A stretch of 64,000 nucleotides of DNA from the NCBI GenBank assembly GCA_018267575.1, contig JAFDYF010000033.1, forward strand, positions 37,201 to 101,200, read 5' to 3'. Below the pieces are notes generated by a model. The model did no database searches, had not been told where the DNA came from, and saw nothing but the letters and a program-made list of their open reading frames with translations. Position numbers and translations under genes: made by a program. The stretch is from Bacteroidota bacterium. GTDB taxonomy: Bacteria > Bacteroidota > Bacteroidia > Chitinophagales > Chitinophagaceae. Shown here piece by piece: positions 24,622-33,233 of the stretch (position 1 is its first letter; every line of letters starts with the position of its first letter).

Positions 24622-25503
24622 ATGGAGGAAACCAAGGAAATCTCTGCCCTATTTCATCTGATTGATGACCCAGATACGGAAGTATTCACTAGTGTCAGCG
24701 ACCGAATTGTTAGCTATGGCAGAGGCATTATACCCAATCTAGAACATCTCTGGGAAAACACCATTAGCGAAGATGTGCAAACCCGCATTGAAATGCTGAT
24801 TCATAAACTGCATTATAGGGACCTCACTGAAGATTTTGTCCGTTGGAAAACCAGCAGCTATCAGGACCTACTCACTGCATGTATGTTGGTTGCCAAATTT
24901 CAATATCCCGAAATGCCAGCAGCTCCCGTATTGGGCGATGTAGAAAAATTACGTCGTAATATCTGGCTCGAGCTAAACAATTATTTGACCCCGCTTGAAC
25001 AGGTAAATGTGCTCACGAGCATTCTTTACAATTATTATGGACTAAAAGGTGTGGAAGTGGGTTATCAACACCCCGAAGAATTCCTGATTAATAAAATACT
25101 GGAAACAAAAAGAGGAAATGCGATTGCTAATGGCATCCTCTACCTCCTATTGGCTGAACTGCTCGACATTCCAGTAAAAGCAATCAATATACCCAGACAA
25201 TTTATCCTTGCTTATATCAAACCGGAATACCTGTCAGAAAAGCCTTCACATGAATCTGCCATGAGTAGAATCGAGTTTTTTATAGACCCCATGAGCGGTC
25301 AGGTATTTACCCATAAGGATGTGGAGAACTATTTCAAGAGGATTTCTGTACCTCCTGTTGCCTCCTATTTCAATCCCATCAACCATGAGCGCACCATTCA
25401 AATACTGCTGGAAGAACTGAGCAAATGTTTTGATGACGACAAAAACCGCTATAAGCAAAATGAGCTTATGGAATTAGTGGCCTTGCTGGCAAATGCTGCA
25501 TAG
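24622..25503 (+). CDS. SirB1/transglutaminase-like family protein
   Basis: A 293-residue cytoplasmic protein of the Transglut_core2 (SirB1 N-terminal) family. The typical segment PLEQVNVLTSILYNYYGLKGVEVGY is followed by FLINKILETKRGNAIANGILYLLLAELLDIPVKAINIPRQFIL, and later by the segment EFFIDPMSGQVFT. In transglutaminase-like folds the catalytic Cys lies where this protein has KRGNAIANG (family consensus KGNPISLS), so it is probably non-enzymatic, as are other SirB1 proteins. The first ~100 residues are helical and HEAT-like. Function unknown. Confidence 0.85.
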   Translation: MEETKEISALFHLIDDPDTEVFTSVSDRIVSYGRGIIPNLEHLWENTISEDVQTRIEMLIHKLHYRDLTEDFVRWKTSSYQDLLTACMLVAKFQYPEMPAAPVLGDVEKLRRNIWLELNNYLTPLEQVNVLTSILYNYYGLKGVEVGYQHPEEFLINKILETKRGNAIANGILYLLLAELLDIPVKAINIPRQFILAYIKPEYLSEKPSHESAMSRIEFFIDPMSGQVFTHKDVENYFKRISVPPVASYFNPINHERTIQILLEELSKCFDDDKNRYKQNELMELVALLANAA

Positions 25504-25577
25504 AAATAAGTGGGTTTCTGATGCCATTTTTCCTGAACCCGTAATCATGAAAGATGTAAAACAATAAAGCGAGTTGT

Positions 25578-26048
25578 TTACATCCCGGGAATCAAAGGTC
25601 TTCCAATGATATGCCTGAATGGCCAAGGGATAGAAGCCAGTACTAAAATCAAAGCAATTAAAAAATACCAGAAAGCTTTTTTGAATTTTGTTTCATCGGC
25701 AACCGCTTTTTTGGCCATGCCATAACCCATAGTGATCAGCGCAATGGCAATAATCATTCCTACAGGGTGCTCCACCCAATAGAAACGATAAAAAGAATCT
25801 TTCATCAGTTTGGTGCCTTCGGGTAAGCTGCTAGTAAAAATCCCAAACCTTCCAAAGCAAACCTGATAAAGACCTATCAGCAAGGTGATATGAGCAGCAA
25901 TCAATGTAAAAAGCCAAGTTTTGCGGTCACCAGGACCAAAGGGCTTTTTAGTTTTCCAACCCGCATAGCTTTTACTGATCGAAAGAATCAATAAGACTAA
26001 AATGACCCAACGCATCAAGCTATGAACCACTAATAAGACACTATCCAT
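25578..26048 (-). CDS. Four-helix inner-membrane protein
   Basis: A 156-residue protein with four predicted transmembrane helices: VVHSLMRWVILVLLILSISK, LFTLIAAHITLLIGLYQVC, HPVGMIIAIALITMGYGMA and FWYFLIALILVLASIPWPF. Conserved His residues sit in helices 1-3 (VHSLMRW, AHITLLIG, EHPVGM), a spacing reminiscent of haem-binding cytochrome b-like proteins; this is inference. The family is widespread in Bacteroidota without known function. It is convergent with the SirB1-like gene. Confidence 0.75.
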   Translation of the reverse strand: MDSVLLVVHSLMRWVILVLLILSISKSYAGWKTKKPFGPGDRKTWLFTLIAAHITLLIGLYQVCFGRFGIFTSSLPEGTKLMKDSFYRFYWVEHPVGMIIAIALITMGYGMAKKAVADETKFKKAFWYFLIALILVLASIPWPFRHIIGRPLIPGM

Positions 26049-26335
26049 GATAATATATTTTGATTATTAATAGATTTGCAAGGTAATGCACAAATCACAT
26101 ACGGCAAACACAAACTCTCCAATCTGATATTACTGAAAAAAGTAGACCATACAAACAAATAATCGCATTCGCCTTAAGGTTTATCAGTTTCATTTTTTAC
26201 AAACCATAGGAGTCGAAGATGGTTCTACCCAGTCTTGTCATAGGTTAAAAGATTCGTTAAAACATTCATCGGGTCAATTAATTTGCCCATAAGTTTCGTT
26301 TAGCAATATTATGAGACCGAAAATCACTAAATCGG

Positions 26336-26343
26336 TAGTTTTG
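26336..26343 (+). promoter_or_regulatory. -7 box directly before the TPR lipoprotein gene
   Basis: TAGTTTTG matches TAnnTTTG and ends four bases before the ATG at 26348. If used, the mRNA would be leaderless. The -33 box is not clear. Confidence 0.3.
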
Positions 26344-26347
26344 CGAT

Positions 26348-27361
26348 ATGAAGAAGTTTTTAAAAATAAACGGCATCCTTTTGACAGCCTGTTTTTTTAC
26401 GATATTCGGTTGCCAGGAAAGCACTCCAAAAAAGCCAGATAACGAAGCCGTACTTAACCGGCCTCCGTTTGCAGCCTTAACGGATAGCATTAAACGCTTT
26501 CCCGACGATGCCGACCTGTATTTCCGAAGAGCTGAAAGACTGTCACAAAACAACCTCACGGATATCGCCACTGCAGATTATAAAAAAGCATGGGACTTGA
26601 AGCAGGAAGTACTCACAGGCATGCACTACGCATCCAACTTGGGAATCAACAGCCAGTTGGATGAGGAAATCCAACTGCTGTTAGATTGCATCAAGAAATT
26701 TCCTGAAGAAAACGGATTTAAACGATTGCTTGGCGAAACCTATATCGATGCGGGCAGAACAAAAGAAGCATTGGGAATCTATGACGAAGCCATCAAAACA
26801 GATTCACTGAATTTTGAGGCTTGGTATGAAAAAGGGAGGTTACTTGAACAGAGCAGGGATACTAGTGGTGCTATCCTGGCATTTAAAAAAGCATATACAC
26901 TTCAGCCCATACCCATGTATGCAATGGAACTGGCGCATGTGTATGCAGAAGCGAAAAACCCGCTGGCATTACAGATTTGCGACCGTGTGCTTGAATACGA
27001 CTCTGCGCATGAACTCACCGATCCCTTTTTTATCAAAGGCATTTATTATTCCAATACCAAACAATACAAACCAGCGGCCATCCAATTTGATTCCTGCATC
27101 AAAAGAGATTGGAAATTTACAGAAGCCTATATTGAAAAAGGGATTGCCTTTTTCAAACAAAAAGACTACGATACTGCTTTAAGTACCTTTCGTATGGCCG
27201 CTACCGTTTCCAATACCGAACCCGACCCTTATTTCTGGATCGGTCGCTGTTTGGAAGCCAAGAACAACAAACAACAGGCCGCTGAATATTATCAACGGGC
27301 AGTAGAACTTGACCGGAATTTTGTGGAAGCGAAGGAAGCCTTGAGAAGAGTTGGCGGCTAA
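26348..27361 (+). CDS. TPR lipoprotein
   Basis: A 337-residue lipoprotein: the signal peptide ends in a lipobox at FTIFGCQES (Cys ~25), so it is anchored in a membrane, probably the outer membrane. The rest is TPRs: DADLYFRRAERLSQNNLTDIATADYKKAWDL, LGETYIDAGRTKEALGIYDEAI, WYEKGRLLEQSRDTSGAILAFKKAYTL and YFWIGRCLEAKNNKQQAAEYYQRAVEL. Lipoproteins of this layout act as scaffolds in envelope assembly (BamD, gliding and secretion complexes), but no partner is apparent. It lies ~90 nt before rpe, which has its own promoter. Confidence 0.87.
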   Translation: MKKFLKINGILLTACFFTIFGCQESTPKKPDNEAVLNRPPFAALTDSIKRFPDDADLYFRRAERLSQNNLTDIATADYKKAWDLKQEVLTGMHYASNLGINSQLDEEIQLLLDCIKKFPEENGFKRLLGETYIDAGRTKEALGIYDEAIKTDSLNFEAWYEKGRLLEQSRDTSGAILAFKKAYTLQPIPMYAMELAHVYAEAKNPLALQICDRVLEYDSAHELTDPFFIKGIYYSNTKQYKPAAIQFDSCIKRDWKFTEAYIEKGIAFFKQKDYDTALSTFRMAATVSNTEPDPYFWIGRCLEAKNNKQQAAEYYQRAVELDRNFVEAKEALRRVGG

Positions 27362-27377
27362 AATGTTGAGTAGTTGA

Positions 27378-27409
27378 TTTGTTCTTAATGGCAAAGGAGA
27401 TTATTTTTG
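27378..27409 (+). promoter_or_regulatory. rpe promoter
   Basis: TTTG (27378-27381), a 20-nt spacer and TATTTTTG (27402-27409) match the Bacteroidota consensus exactly. The start codon lies ~40 nt downstream. Confidence 0.65.
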
Positions 27410-27450
27410 TGTCTTGCAACCATCACTATTAATTTTTCAACCAACCCAAT

Positions 27451-28098
27451 ATGCCATTGATTGCGCCTTCCTTATTAGCATGTAATTTTTTAAGACTCGA
27501 AGAAGAATGTAAAATGGTCAATGAAAGCAGCGCAGACCGTTTTCATTTGGATGTTATGGATGGTCGTTTTGTGCCCAATATCAGTTTTGGCATTCCATTG
27601 ATCGAACATATCAAGTCCGTTGCCCAAAAGCCTTGCGAAGTACACCTGATGATTGAAGAGCCCGAAAAACTGACGGAAGCTTTTAAAAAAGCGGGGGCTG
27701 ATATTTTGATTGTACACATCGAGACCTGTAGAAACCTGCACCGGAACATACAGCAGATCAAATCGCTGGGCATGAAAGCAGGTGTCGCCATAAATCCACA
27801 TACCCCAGCCCGGGCATTGAGTGAAATTATGGAAGACATTGATGAGGTTTGCGTGATGAGCGTGAACCCGGGATTTGGTGGCCAAAAATTTATTGACCAT
27901 ACCTATAAAAAAATCAGGGAACTCAAAAAAATGATCCACGAAAGAGCTTTGCACATTCAGATAGAGATAGATGGTGGGGTAACGCTCGATAATGCAGCCG
28001 GTATCGTTCATGCAGGGGCAGACGTGCTGGTAGCTGGCAATACCGTATTCAAAGCTTCAGACCCCAAAAATATAATCGACCAACTAAAGAACATATAA
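27451..28098 (+). CDS. rpe: Ribulose-phosphate 3-epimerase
   Basis: Rpe interconverts ribulose 5-phosphate and xylulose 5-phosphate in the pentose phosphate pathway. The 215-residue TIM barrel shows APSLLACNFLRL, FHLDVMDGRFVPNISFG (metal-binding His and Asp), EVHLMIEEPEK, VCVMSVNPGFGGQKFI and the phosphate loop segment IQIEIDGGVTLDNAAG with GADVLVAGNTVF. Length and motifs are normal. Its stop codon lies within the left arm of a long hairpin. Confidence 0.97.
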   Translation: MPLIAPSLLACNFLRLEEECKMVNESSADRFHLDVMDGRFVPNISFGIPLIEHIKSVAQKPCEVHLMIEEPEKLTEAFKKAGADILIVHIETCRNLHRNIQQIKSLGMKAGVAINPHTPARALSEIMEDIDEVCVMSVNPGFGGQKFIDHTYKKIRELKKMIHERALHIQIEIDGGVTLDNAAGIVHAGADVLVAGNTVFKASDPKNIIDQLKNI

Positions 28099-28138
28099 AC
28101 TGGTCTTATGGTCTCCGTCAGACCGTTTATATGTTCTT
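28087..28138. terminator. Long hairpin across the rpe stop codon
   Basis: AAGAACATATAAAC-TGGTCT (28087-28106) pairs with AGACC-GTTTATATGTTCTT (28120-28138), a ~19-bp stem with one bulge. The rpe stop codon TAA (28096-28098) is inside the left arm. No T-run follows on the plus strand, so it may stabilise or terminate transcripts from both sides. Confidence 0.6.
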
Positions 28139-28185
28139 ACAAATTTGCTACAAGGTATGAACCTTGGTGCATGTAGGGAGGCTCT

Positions 28186-29091
28186 TTATTCCAACTTTAT
28201 TTTATCATGTACCTGATCGAGCATGTCAGCCGTTTCCTTAATCCAACTGGTAGGATGTTCGGGCCAAACCAACACGTGTTTTTCAATCAATGTTTTCAAC
28301 ATTTGATATGCTTTTAACGCCTCTTTTTTCGAATAAAAACAATCTATCCATTTATTATCAAGTCCCCCTTCCAAGGGTAAACCAATACCTCCATTATACC
28401 ATACGAAGCAATTGGGCAGACCAATAAATGAAATATCCGTTTCTTGACGCTGATGGTTGTCGCTAAAAAACAAGGCATAGAAATGGGCGCATTGTTTCAA
28501 CCGATCCAAAATCTGCTGATCTGTTTCTGATCTGCTGGGCTTTATGCGCCAACGATTATTGGAGGGGTAGAAAGGGTCTTCTTCTGGCCGCTTATGCACC
28601 AGCCCATCGGATGAAAAGTAGAGCGTCATTTCATTGCCATCCGCATCTTTTTTTGAGACGACCAGATTCTGGTATGCAATTTTTTGGATGGTATAGATTT
28701 CAGTGGTGCCATCAGTAAATTTCAGCAACAGTTTGCGATTCTTTTTATTGACCGCCCATTTCCCAAAACGAATATGGTCTCTAGCATTTTCGGTTAAACT
28801 AAAATCTCTATACAATGCAAGCTCGGGAAATTTTTTTTTATCGGAGATAGAATCCCATAATAGTTGGTTCCAGTGTTTTTGGTCAGCATCTTCCATTTTC
28901 CAAAACTGACCCAGTACATTCTCCAAGGCCAGCGATGAAGCCGATTTTAAGTCAATCAACGCAGTATCCAGTACCTGTGTAGCTGTATCATAATGCAAGG
29001 AAGTTGCTTTAGCTATACGCTTACTTTTTTTATTTGAGCATCCCATCAACGACAGGAAACTTATCAACCATAAAAACAGGAGTTTTTGCAA
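28186..29091 (-). CDS. Lipoprotein of unknown function
   Basis: A 301-residue lipoprotein whose signal peptide (KLLFLWLISFLSLMGCS) ends in a clear lipobox with the modified Cys at residue ~18. No upstream ATG is available before an in-frame stop, and the only internal ATG would cut the signal peptide, so translation begins at TTG (29091). I recognise no domain; the middle is beta-rich (KLLLKFTDGTTEIYTIQKI, NEMTLYFSSDGLVHKRP), and the C-terminal third is helical. It is divergent from the TonB receptor gene, which also seems to use a TTG start. Confidence 0.72.
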   Translation of the reverse strand: MQKLLFLWLISFLSLMGCSNKKSKRIAKATSLHYDTATQVLDTALIDLKSASSLALENVLGQFWKMEDADQKHWNQLLWDSISDKKKFPELALYRDFSLTENARDHIRFGKWAVNKKNRKLLLKFTDGTTEIYTIQKIAYQNLVVSKKDADGNEMTLYFSSDGLVHKRPEEDPFYPSNNRWRIKPSRSETDQQILDRLKQCAHFYALFFSDNHQRQETDISFIGLPNCFVWYNGGIGLPLEGGLDNKWIDCFYSKKEALKAYQMLKTLIEKHVLVWPEHPTSWIKETADMLDQVHDKIKLE

Positions 29092-29210
29092 TAGGTGAGC
29101 GATTGGGGGTTGTCTTAAAATTAATTAAAGCAAATAAACATAATTTCCGCTTTATTACGTTTTTTAAAGGGCTCATTTCTCTTAATTTCGGTCATCGTAA
29201 AAAAAAATCA

Positions 29211-31694
29211 TTGAGAATACGACTGTTATTTTTGCTGCTTGCTGCTTTTCTTTCTTTTCAGTCTTCCTTTGGGCAAAAAAAGACAGCATATGTTTCAGGC
29301 AAAGTGCTGGACGAAAACGAGAACCCCTTGGCCAATGTGTCAGTAATGATTTTAGGCCGACAAAGCGGCTTTGTCACCACTGATTCAGGCAGCTTTCGGA
29401 TCAAGGTACCAGCCGAGAAAGCATTTGCACTGGTTTTTTCATTTACTGGTTATAAAACAGAACAACGGAATTTTTTTCTGAATGAGAACGAACAAGAGCA
29501 AACCATCATTCGATTGGAAAAAAAGACCCAAGAGTTGAAAGAAGTAACGGTTACGGACCAGCGAAGCCGTCGGGAGGCAGGACTGATCAAAATTAACCCC
29601 AAAGACGCTATCAATATTCCCGCACCGATTGGAGGCGTTGAAAGCCTGATCAAAATTTTTGTTGGTTCAAACAATGAGTTGACATCCCAATATTCAGTAC
29701 GTGGCGGTAATTACGATGAGAACTTGGTATACGTAAACGATTTTGAGGTTTTTCGTCCTTACTTGGTCAGCAATGCACAGCAAGAAGGGTTAAGCTTTAT
29801 CAACCCAGAGATGACAAAAAACGTGAGCTTTTATAATGGGGGCTTCCAGGCAAAATATGGAGATAAAATGTCTTCCGTGCTGGATATCCAATATAACAAG
29901 CCGAAAAAATTTGGTGGCTCTGCCTATGTCGGTCTGCTAGAGCAAGGGATACATGTAGAAGGAACTGCTGCCAAAAACAGGTTCACTTATTCTATTGGCA
30001 TGCGCAACAGAACCAATCAAAGCCTTTTGAGTAGCCAAGAAACGGTGGGTACCTATTCCCCTTCCTCTTCCGATATACAGGCCTTGCTGACCTACCAGTT
30101 GAACGAGAAAAACCAATTGGAGCTGATGGGCACTTTATCCAAAACCAAATTTTTTCTAGCCCCTCAATCGGAACAGTTGACTGCCTCGGTATTTTCGCCC
30201 TATTTCACTGCCAACCTAGGACTGAATGTGGGTTTTGAGGGAGAAGAAAAAGACGCCTATCAAACCAATATGCTGGGGCTTTCTTTTACTCAACAAATAA
30301 AAAAGAATCTTCGGCTGAAATGGATGGCCTCCCGTTTTGGTGACGATGAAAGCGAGTCCTACGATATTCTTGGCAACTATATTTTTGGTGACCGAAGTTT
30401 CGATAAAACCAGTGCCAGCTTCGGCCAAATCATTAAGCCACTAGGTGCGGGTATCTATCAGGACTATGCCAGAAATCAACTAGACATTGCCGTTTGGAAT
30501 GCCACCCACAAAGGATATCTGGATATTGGCAAACATTTTATACAATGGGGCCTGAGCGTGGAAGAGCAGGTGGTGAACAACAAGTTGCATTCTTGGACCT
30601 ATCAGGATTCAGCCGGTTATTCCCTGCCCTATACTCCAGGAAGTATCAATTTGAATAATTACGTAAATGCCATCGGGTCGCTTAACATCACACGATTCAC
30701 TGGTTTTGTACAAGATAATATGTTATTGGACAAAACAAACGACCTGATTTTACAGGCAGGGCTCCGATATAATTATAATAATCTGAACCATGAATTTTTG
30801 GTATCACCAAGGCTAGGCGTTTCCTGGAAACCAGCACAATCACAAAAAGATATGGTATACCGTGCAGCCATTGGCATTTATGACCAACCTCCTTTTTTCA
30901 GGGAAATGGTAAAGCCTGATGGCACATTGAACAAAGGATTACTGGCACAAAAAAGTTGGCAGGCCTCTGCCGGGTTTGACTATAATTTTAAAATGGGTGA
31001 ACGCCCTTTTCGTATAGCTACGGAAGCTTATTATAAAGGCATGTGGGATGTGGATCCGTACGATATCAATAATGTACATATCCAGTATTTTGGCACGAAC
31101 AACGCCAAGGCCTATGCGGCGGGCATCGAGACCAGACTTTTCGGGGAACTGGTAAAGGATGCGGAAAGTTGGATCAGCATTGGTTTTATGAGAACAAGAG
31201 AAAAAATTGCCGACCAGTTTTATTATAACTATACTTTGGATACACTAAACCACCCAATCGATAGCGTGAAAATGCAACAGGGCTGGGTGCGCCGTCCCTC
31301 AGATCGTTTGTTTACGTTGGGCATGTTTATTCAGGATTATTTAGCAACGAATAAAAATCTGAAATTTTACATGAACCTGTTATATGGAAGCAATATGCCT
31401 TTCAATATCCCGGGCAGTGTTAAGTACCGTAACGCATTGACCATTCCCCCTTATATACGTGTAGATGTTGGTTTTAGTGCCTTATTGCTGGATGCTGAAA
31501 AAAGCAACCGTAGAAGCCATAGTCCCTTCCGTAATTTCCAAAATATTTGGGCCAGCTTTGAAGTGTTCAACCTGATTGATAGAGCAAACACCATTTCCTA
31601 CTTGTTGATCAAGGATTTTTCCAATACCACTTATGCCATGCCGCAGCGGCTTACCCCCAGATTACTGAACCTGAAACTGGTTGCCAGGTTCTAA
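29211..31694 (+). CDS. TonB-dependent outer-membrane receptor
   Basis: The ~827-residue protein has a signal peptide (RIRLLFLLLAAFLSFQSSFGQ), a carboxypeptidase-regulatory-like domain (YVSGKVLDENENPLANVSV, residues ~25-105), a plug with SVRGGNYDENLVYVNDFEV and a 22-strand-type barrel ending in an aromatic residue (LVARF). It imports a substrate through the outer membrane with TonB energy. No SusD-like partner is adjacent, so it is not a typical polysaccharide locus; family members in this size class often take siderophores, vitamins or peptides. I take the TTG at 29211 as start because it begins the signal peptide; upstream codons in frame overlap the divergent lipoprotein gene. Confidence 0.9.
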   Translation: MRIRLLFLLLAAFLSFQSSFGQKKTAYVSGKVLDENENPLANVSVMILGRQSGFVTTDSGSFRIKVPAEKAFALVFSFTGYKTEQRNFFLNENEQEQTIIRLEKKTQELKEVTVTDQRSRREAGLIKINPKDAINIPAPIGGVESLIKIFVGSNNELTSQYSVRGGNYDENLVYVNDFEVFRPYLVSNAQQEGLSFINPEMTKNVSFYNGGFQAKYGDKMSSVLDIQYNKPKKFGGSAYVGLLEQGIHVEGTAAKNRFTYSIGMRNRTNQSLLSSQETVGTYSPSSSDIQALLTYQLNEKNQLELMGTLSKTKFFLAPQSEQLTASVFSPYFTANLGLNVGFEGEEKDAYQTNMLGLSFTQQIKKNLRLKWMASRFGDDESESYDILGNYIFGDRSFDKTSASFGQIIKPLGAGIYQDYARNQLDIAVWNATHKGYLDIGKHFIQWGLSVEEQVVNNKLHSWTYQDSAGYSLPYTPGSINLNNYVNAIGSLNITRFTGFVQDNMLLDKTNDLILQAGLRYNYNNLNHEFLVSPRLGVSWKPAQSQKDMVYRAAIGIYDQPPFFREMVKPDGTLNKGLLAQKSWQASAGFDYNFKMGERPFRIATEAYYKGMWDVDPYDINNVHIQYFGTNNAKAYAAGIETRLFGELVKDAESWISIGFMRTREKIADQFYYNYTLDTLNHPIDSVKMQQGWVRRPSDRLFTLGMFIQDYLATNKNLKFYMNLLYGSNMPFNIPGSVKYRNALTIPPYIRVDVGFSALLLDAEKSNRRSHSPFRNFQNIWASFEVFNLIDRANTISYLLIKDFSNTTYAMPQRLTPRLLNLKLVARF

Positions 31695-31819
31695 TTCCCT
31701 ATCTTTCCAGCATTGAGCCCCAGGATTCCCAATCGGGGAGCTAATTCAGATTTTAAAAATCACAAGTTATTGATATTAAGCATGTTGATTTCTGGCAAGG
31801 GATTGGTTATTATTATAGC

Positions 31820-31985
31820 GAATCCGATAGTATGAAAAACGAATCTAGAAAAACCAACAAATCCAAATCCGATAAAAAACTTTAAATATCCAAAATCAAG
31901 AAGAACCCGAAAATCCAAACCAATAGAAAAACCAATCAGAAATCCGAACCTATAGAAGAACCCAAAATCCGAATCTGAAAGACCA
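31820..31985. repeat. Degenerate AAATCCGAA / AAAAACCAA tract
   Basis: The words AATCCGA, AATCCAAA, GAAAAACCAA and GAACCC recur at irregular spacing over ~165 bp on a strand that is very poor in T and rich in A. The opposite strand would read as a low-complexity Phe/Gly/Asp/Leu peptide, which I do not take as a gene. Confidence 0.5.
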
Positions 31986-32063
31986 TCATCCAATATCAAT
32001 GAAGAAACTCAACTAAAACCAATAACCTAAAAGATCCAAATTTTTAATCTAAACCCCAGTAAA

Positions 32064-32186
32064 ATGAAAACCGCCATAAAAAATTTATTAGAAACCCTTT
32101 TCCCGATCATTAAGGAACAGCCTAAATTAATCCCCATCCCCGTTCGCAATAACCAAAGCGAATATCAACAACGCATTAGGAACTAA
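32064..32186 (+). CDS. Candidate 40-residue small protein
   Basis: An ATG-to-TAA frame encodes 40 residues. The first half (KTAIKNLLETLFPIIKE) could form an amphipathic helix; then comes KLIPIPVRN and a polar, basic end (EYQQRIRN). The codons look like those of real genes, with third positions similar to the neighbours. A good palindrome followed by a T-rich stretch lies 65 nt downstream and could be its terminator. No family is recognised. Confidence 0.4.
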   Translation: MKTAIKNLLETLFPIIKEQPKLIPIPVRNNQSEYQQRIRN

Positions 32187-32250
32187 AATTTCAACATTTA
32201 AATAGCTAAGCCTATTTTATAAAAGATATTACTGGCGGTTAGATGGATGC

Positions 32251-32275
32251 GAGCCCAATTGGGCTCTATTCCTAT
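32251..32275 (+). terminator. Palindromic hairpin after the small ORF
   Basis: GAGCCC-AATT-GGGCTC is a perfect 16-base palindrome followed by TATTCCTATTT. It resembles an intrinsic terminator with a weak T-run. Confidence 0.45.
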
Positions 32276-32524
32276 TTAACTTTTTTAGCTGTTAGTAATA
32301 GGGCGTATACTGGTAATTCAGTCTGCGCCTTTTTTACCCACCGTATAGCTGGCCAAAAAATTCCTTAACATAAGAATAACAGCCAATTCATCGAGGACAT
32401 TAAACCATTGCACCTAAAAAAAGCCAAAATAGGCTAATAGCCTGTTAAAGGCTTGGAGATATAAAAGCCCGCGGATAATTTTGGGCAATCATCTATACAA
32501 ACATCAAACAAAAAAGCACATTTT

Positions 32525-33094
32525 ATGAGGAATGTTTTACAGACCGTTGTTCTTTTCGCATTCATTGGCATGCTAGCCAGTTGCAGCAGTTCCAGAAAAG
32601 CAAGCCGTGATTTTGTACCCTTCACAAAAGAACTTAAGGAAAGACTGGAAAGAGACAATATTGATATTAAGCAAGTGCAGTTTTATGTGGACCAAAAACT
32701 GATTTTGTCAAGGTATCTTACCGACGAAAAAGCGCAAGTGACTTTAGGCAAAGTGAGGCTTGAAAATGGGAAATACATCAACGAGGTTATCATCAATCCC
32801 TATACCCCAGGTGTATGTGAGGAAATTGAAAATGGCAACTTGATGATCAGTTTTGAAAAAGGCAGCAGTAATCTTGGTTTTGGTCTGGGGAGTAATTATA
32901 CAGCACATCAATATGTACTGTATGGATATGATTGGCGAAATGGCACCGCAGTGGTAAATTTTGATAACAATAAGTTTAGGGCCAGATGTGGCACCTGTAC
33001 CGATGTAGCCATGGCCAGACTAATGATCAAAAAGAATGTGATTGACAAAAGCGACAAAAAAACAAGAGTGCTAGAAGGAAGAAAAGTAGAATAA
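32525..33094 (+). CDS. Lipoprotein of unknown function
   Basis: A 189-residue lipoprotein; the signal peptide ends LFAFIGMLASCSSS with the lipid-bearing Cys at ~20. The mature part begins with a helical segment (FVPFTKELKERLERDNIDIKQVQFYVDQKLILSR) and continues as a beta-rich domain (QVTLGKVRLENGKYINEVIINPYTPGVC, YVLYGYDWRNGTAVVNFDNNKF). Two Cys near the end (ARCGTCTD) may form a disulfide or bind metal. I recall similar proteins in other Bacteroidota, none with known function. It faces the T9SS cargo gene across a hairpin. Confidence 0.8.
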   Translation: MRNVLQTVVLFAFIGMLASCSSSRKASRDFVPFTKELKERLERDNIDIKQVQFYVDQKLILSRYLTDEKAQVTLGKVRLENGKYINEVIINPYTPGVCEEIENGNLMISFEKGSSNLGFGLGSNYTAHQYVLYGYDWRNGTAVVNFDNNKFRARCGTCTDVAMARLMIKKNVIDKSDKKTRVLEGRKVE

Positions 33095-33113
33095 CCACAA
33101 TAGACTTGACATT

Positions 33114-33159
33114 TACCATTCAGGCATCCATTTATTACAGAGAGGGTGTCTGAATGGTA
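33114..33159. terminator. Hairpin between convergent genes
   Basis: TACCATTCAG-GCATCC pairs with GGGTGT-CTGAATGGTA (two mismatches). It lies between two converging genes and probably ends both transcripts, although T-runs are weak. Confidence 0.5.
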
Positions 33160-33233
33160 TATATCCATCCAAATACCCTCCCCCTTCAAAGAGATTTGAT
33201 GCAGATATTACTCTCAATAATTTAATCTCTTTA

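Larger units (their letters stand above)
31695..32524. other. Long gap: degenerate repeat, small ORF, hairpin
   Basis: An 830-bp gap. From left to right it holds a purine-rich degenerate repeat (31820-31985), a candidate 40-residue gene (32064-32186), a palindromic terminator-like hairpin (32251-32275), and a pair of short inverted words (AGCC / GGCT) around 32420-32445. No larger gene is supported. Confidence 0.5.

Noticed and set aside
31760..31999. Open frame on the minus strand, low-complexity Phe/Gly/Leu/Asp
   Set aside because: It is the reverse of the purine-rich degenerate repeat and has no family resemblance or promoter; I treat it as non-coding.
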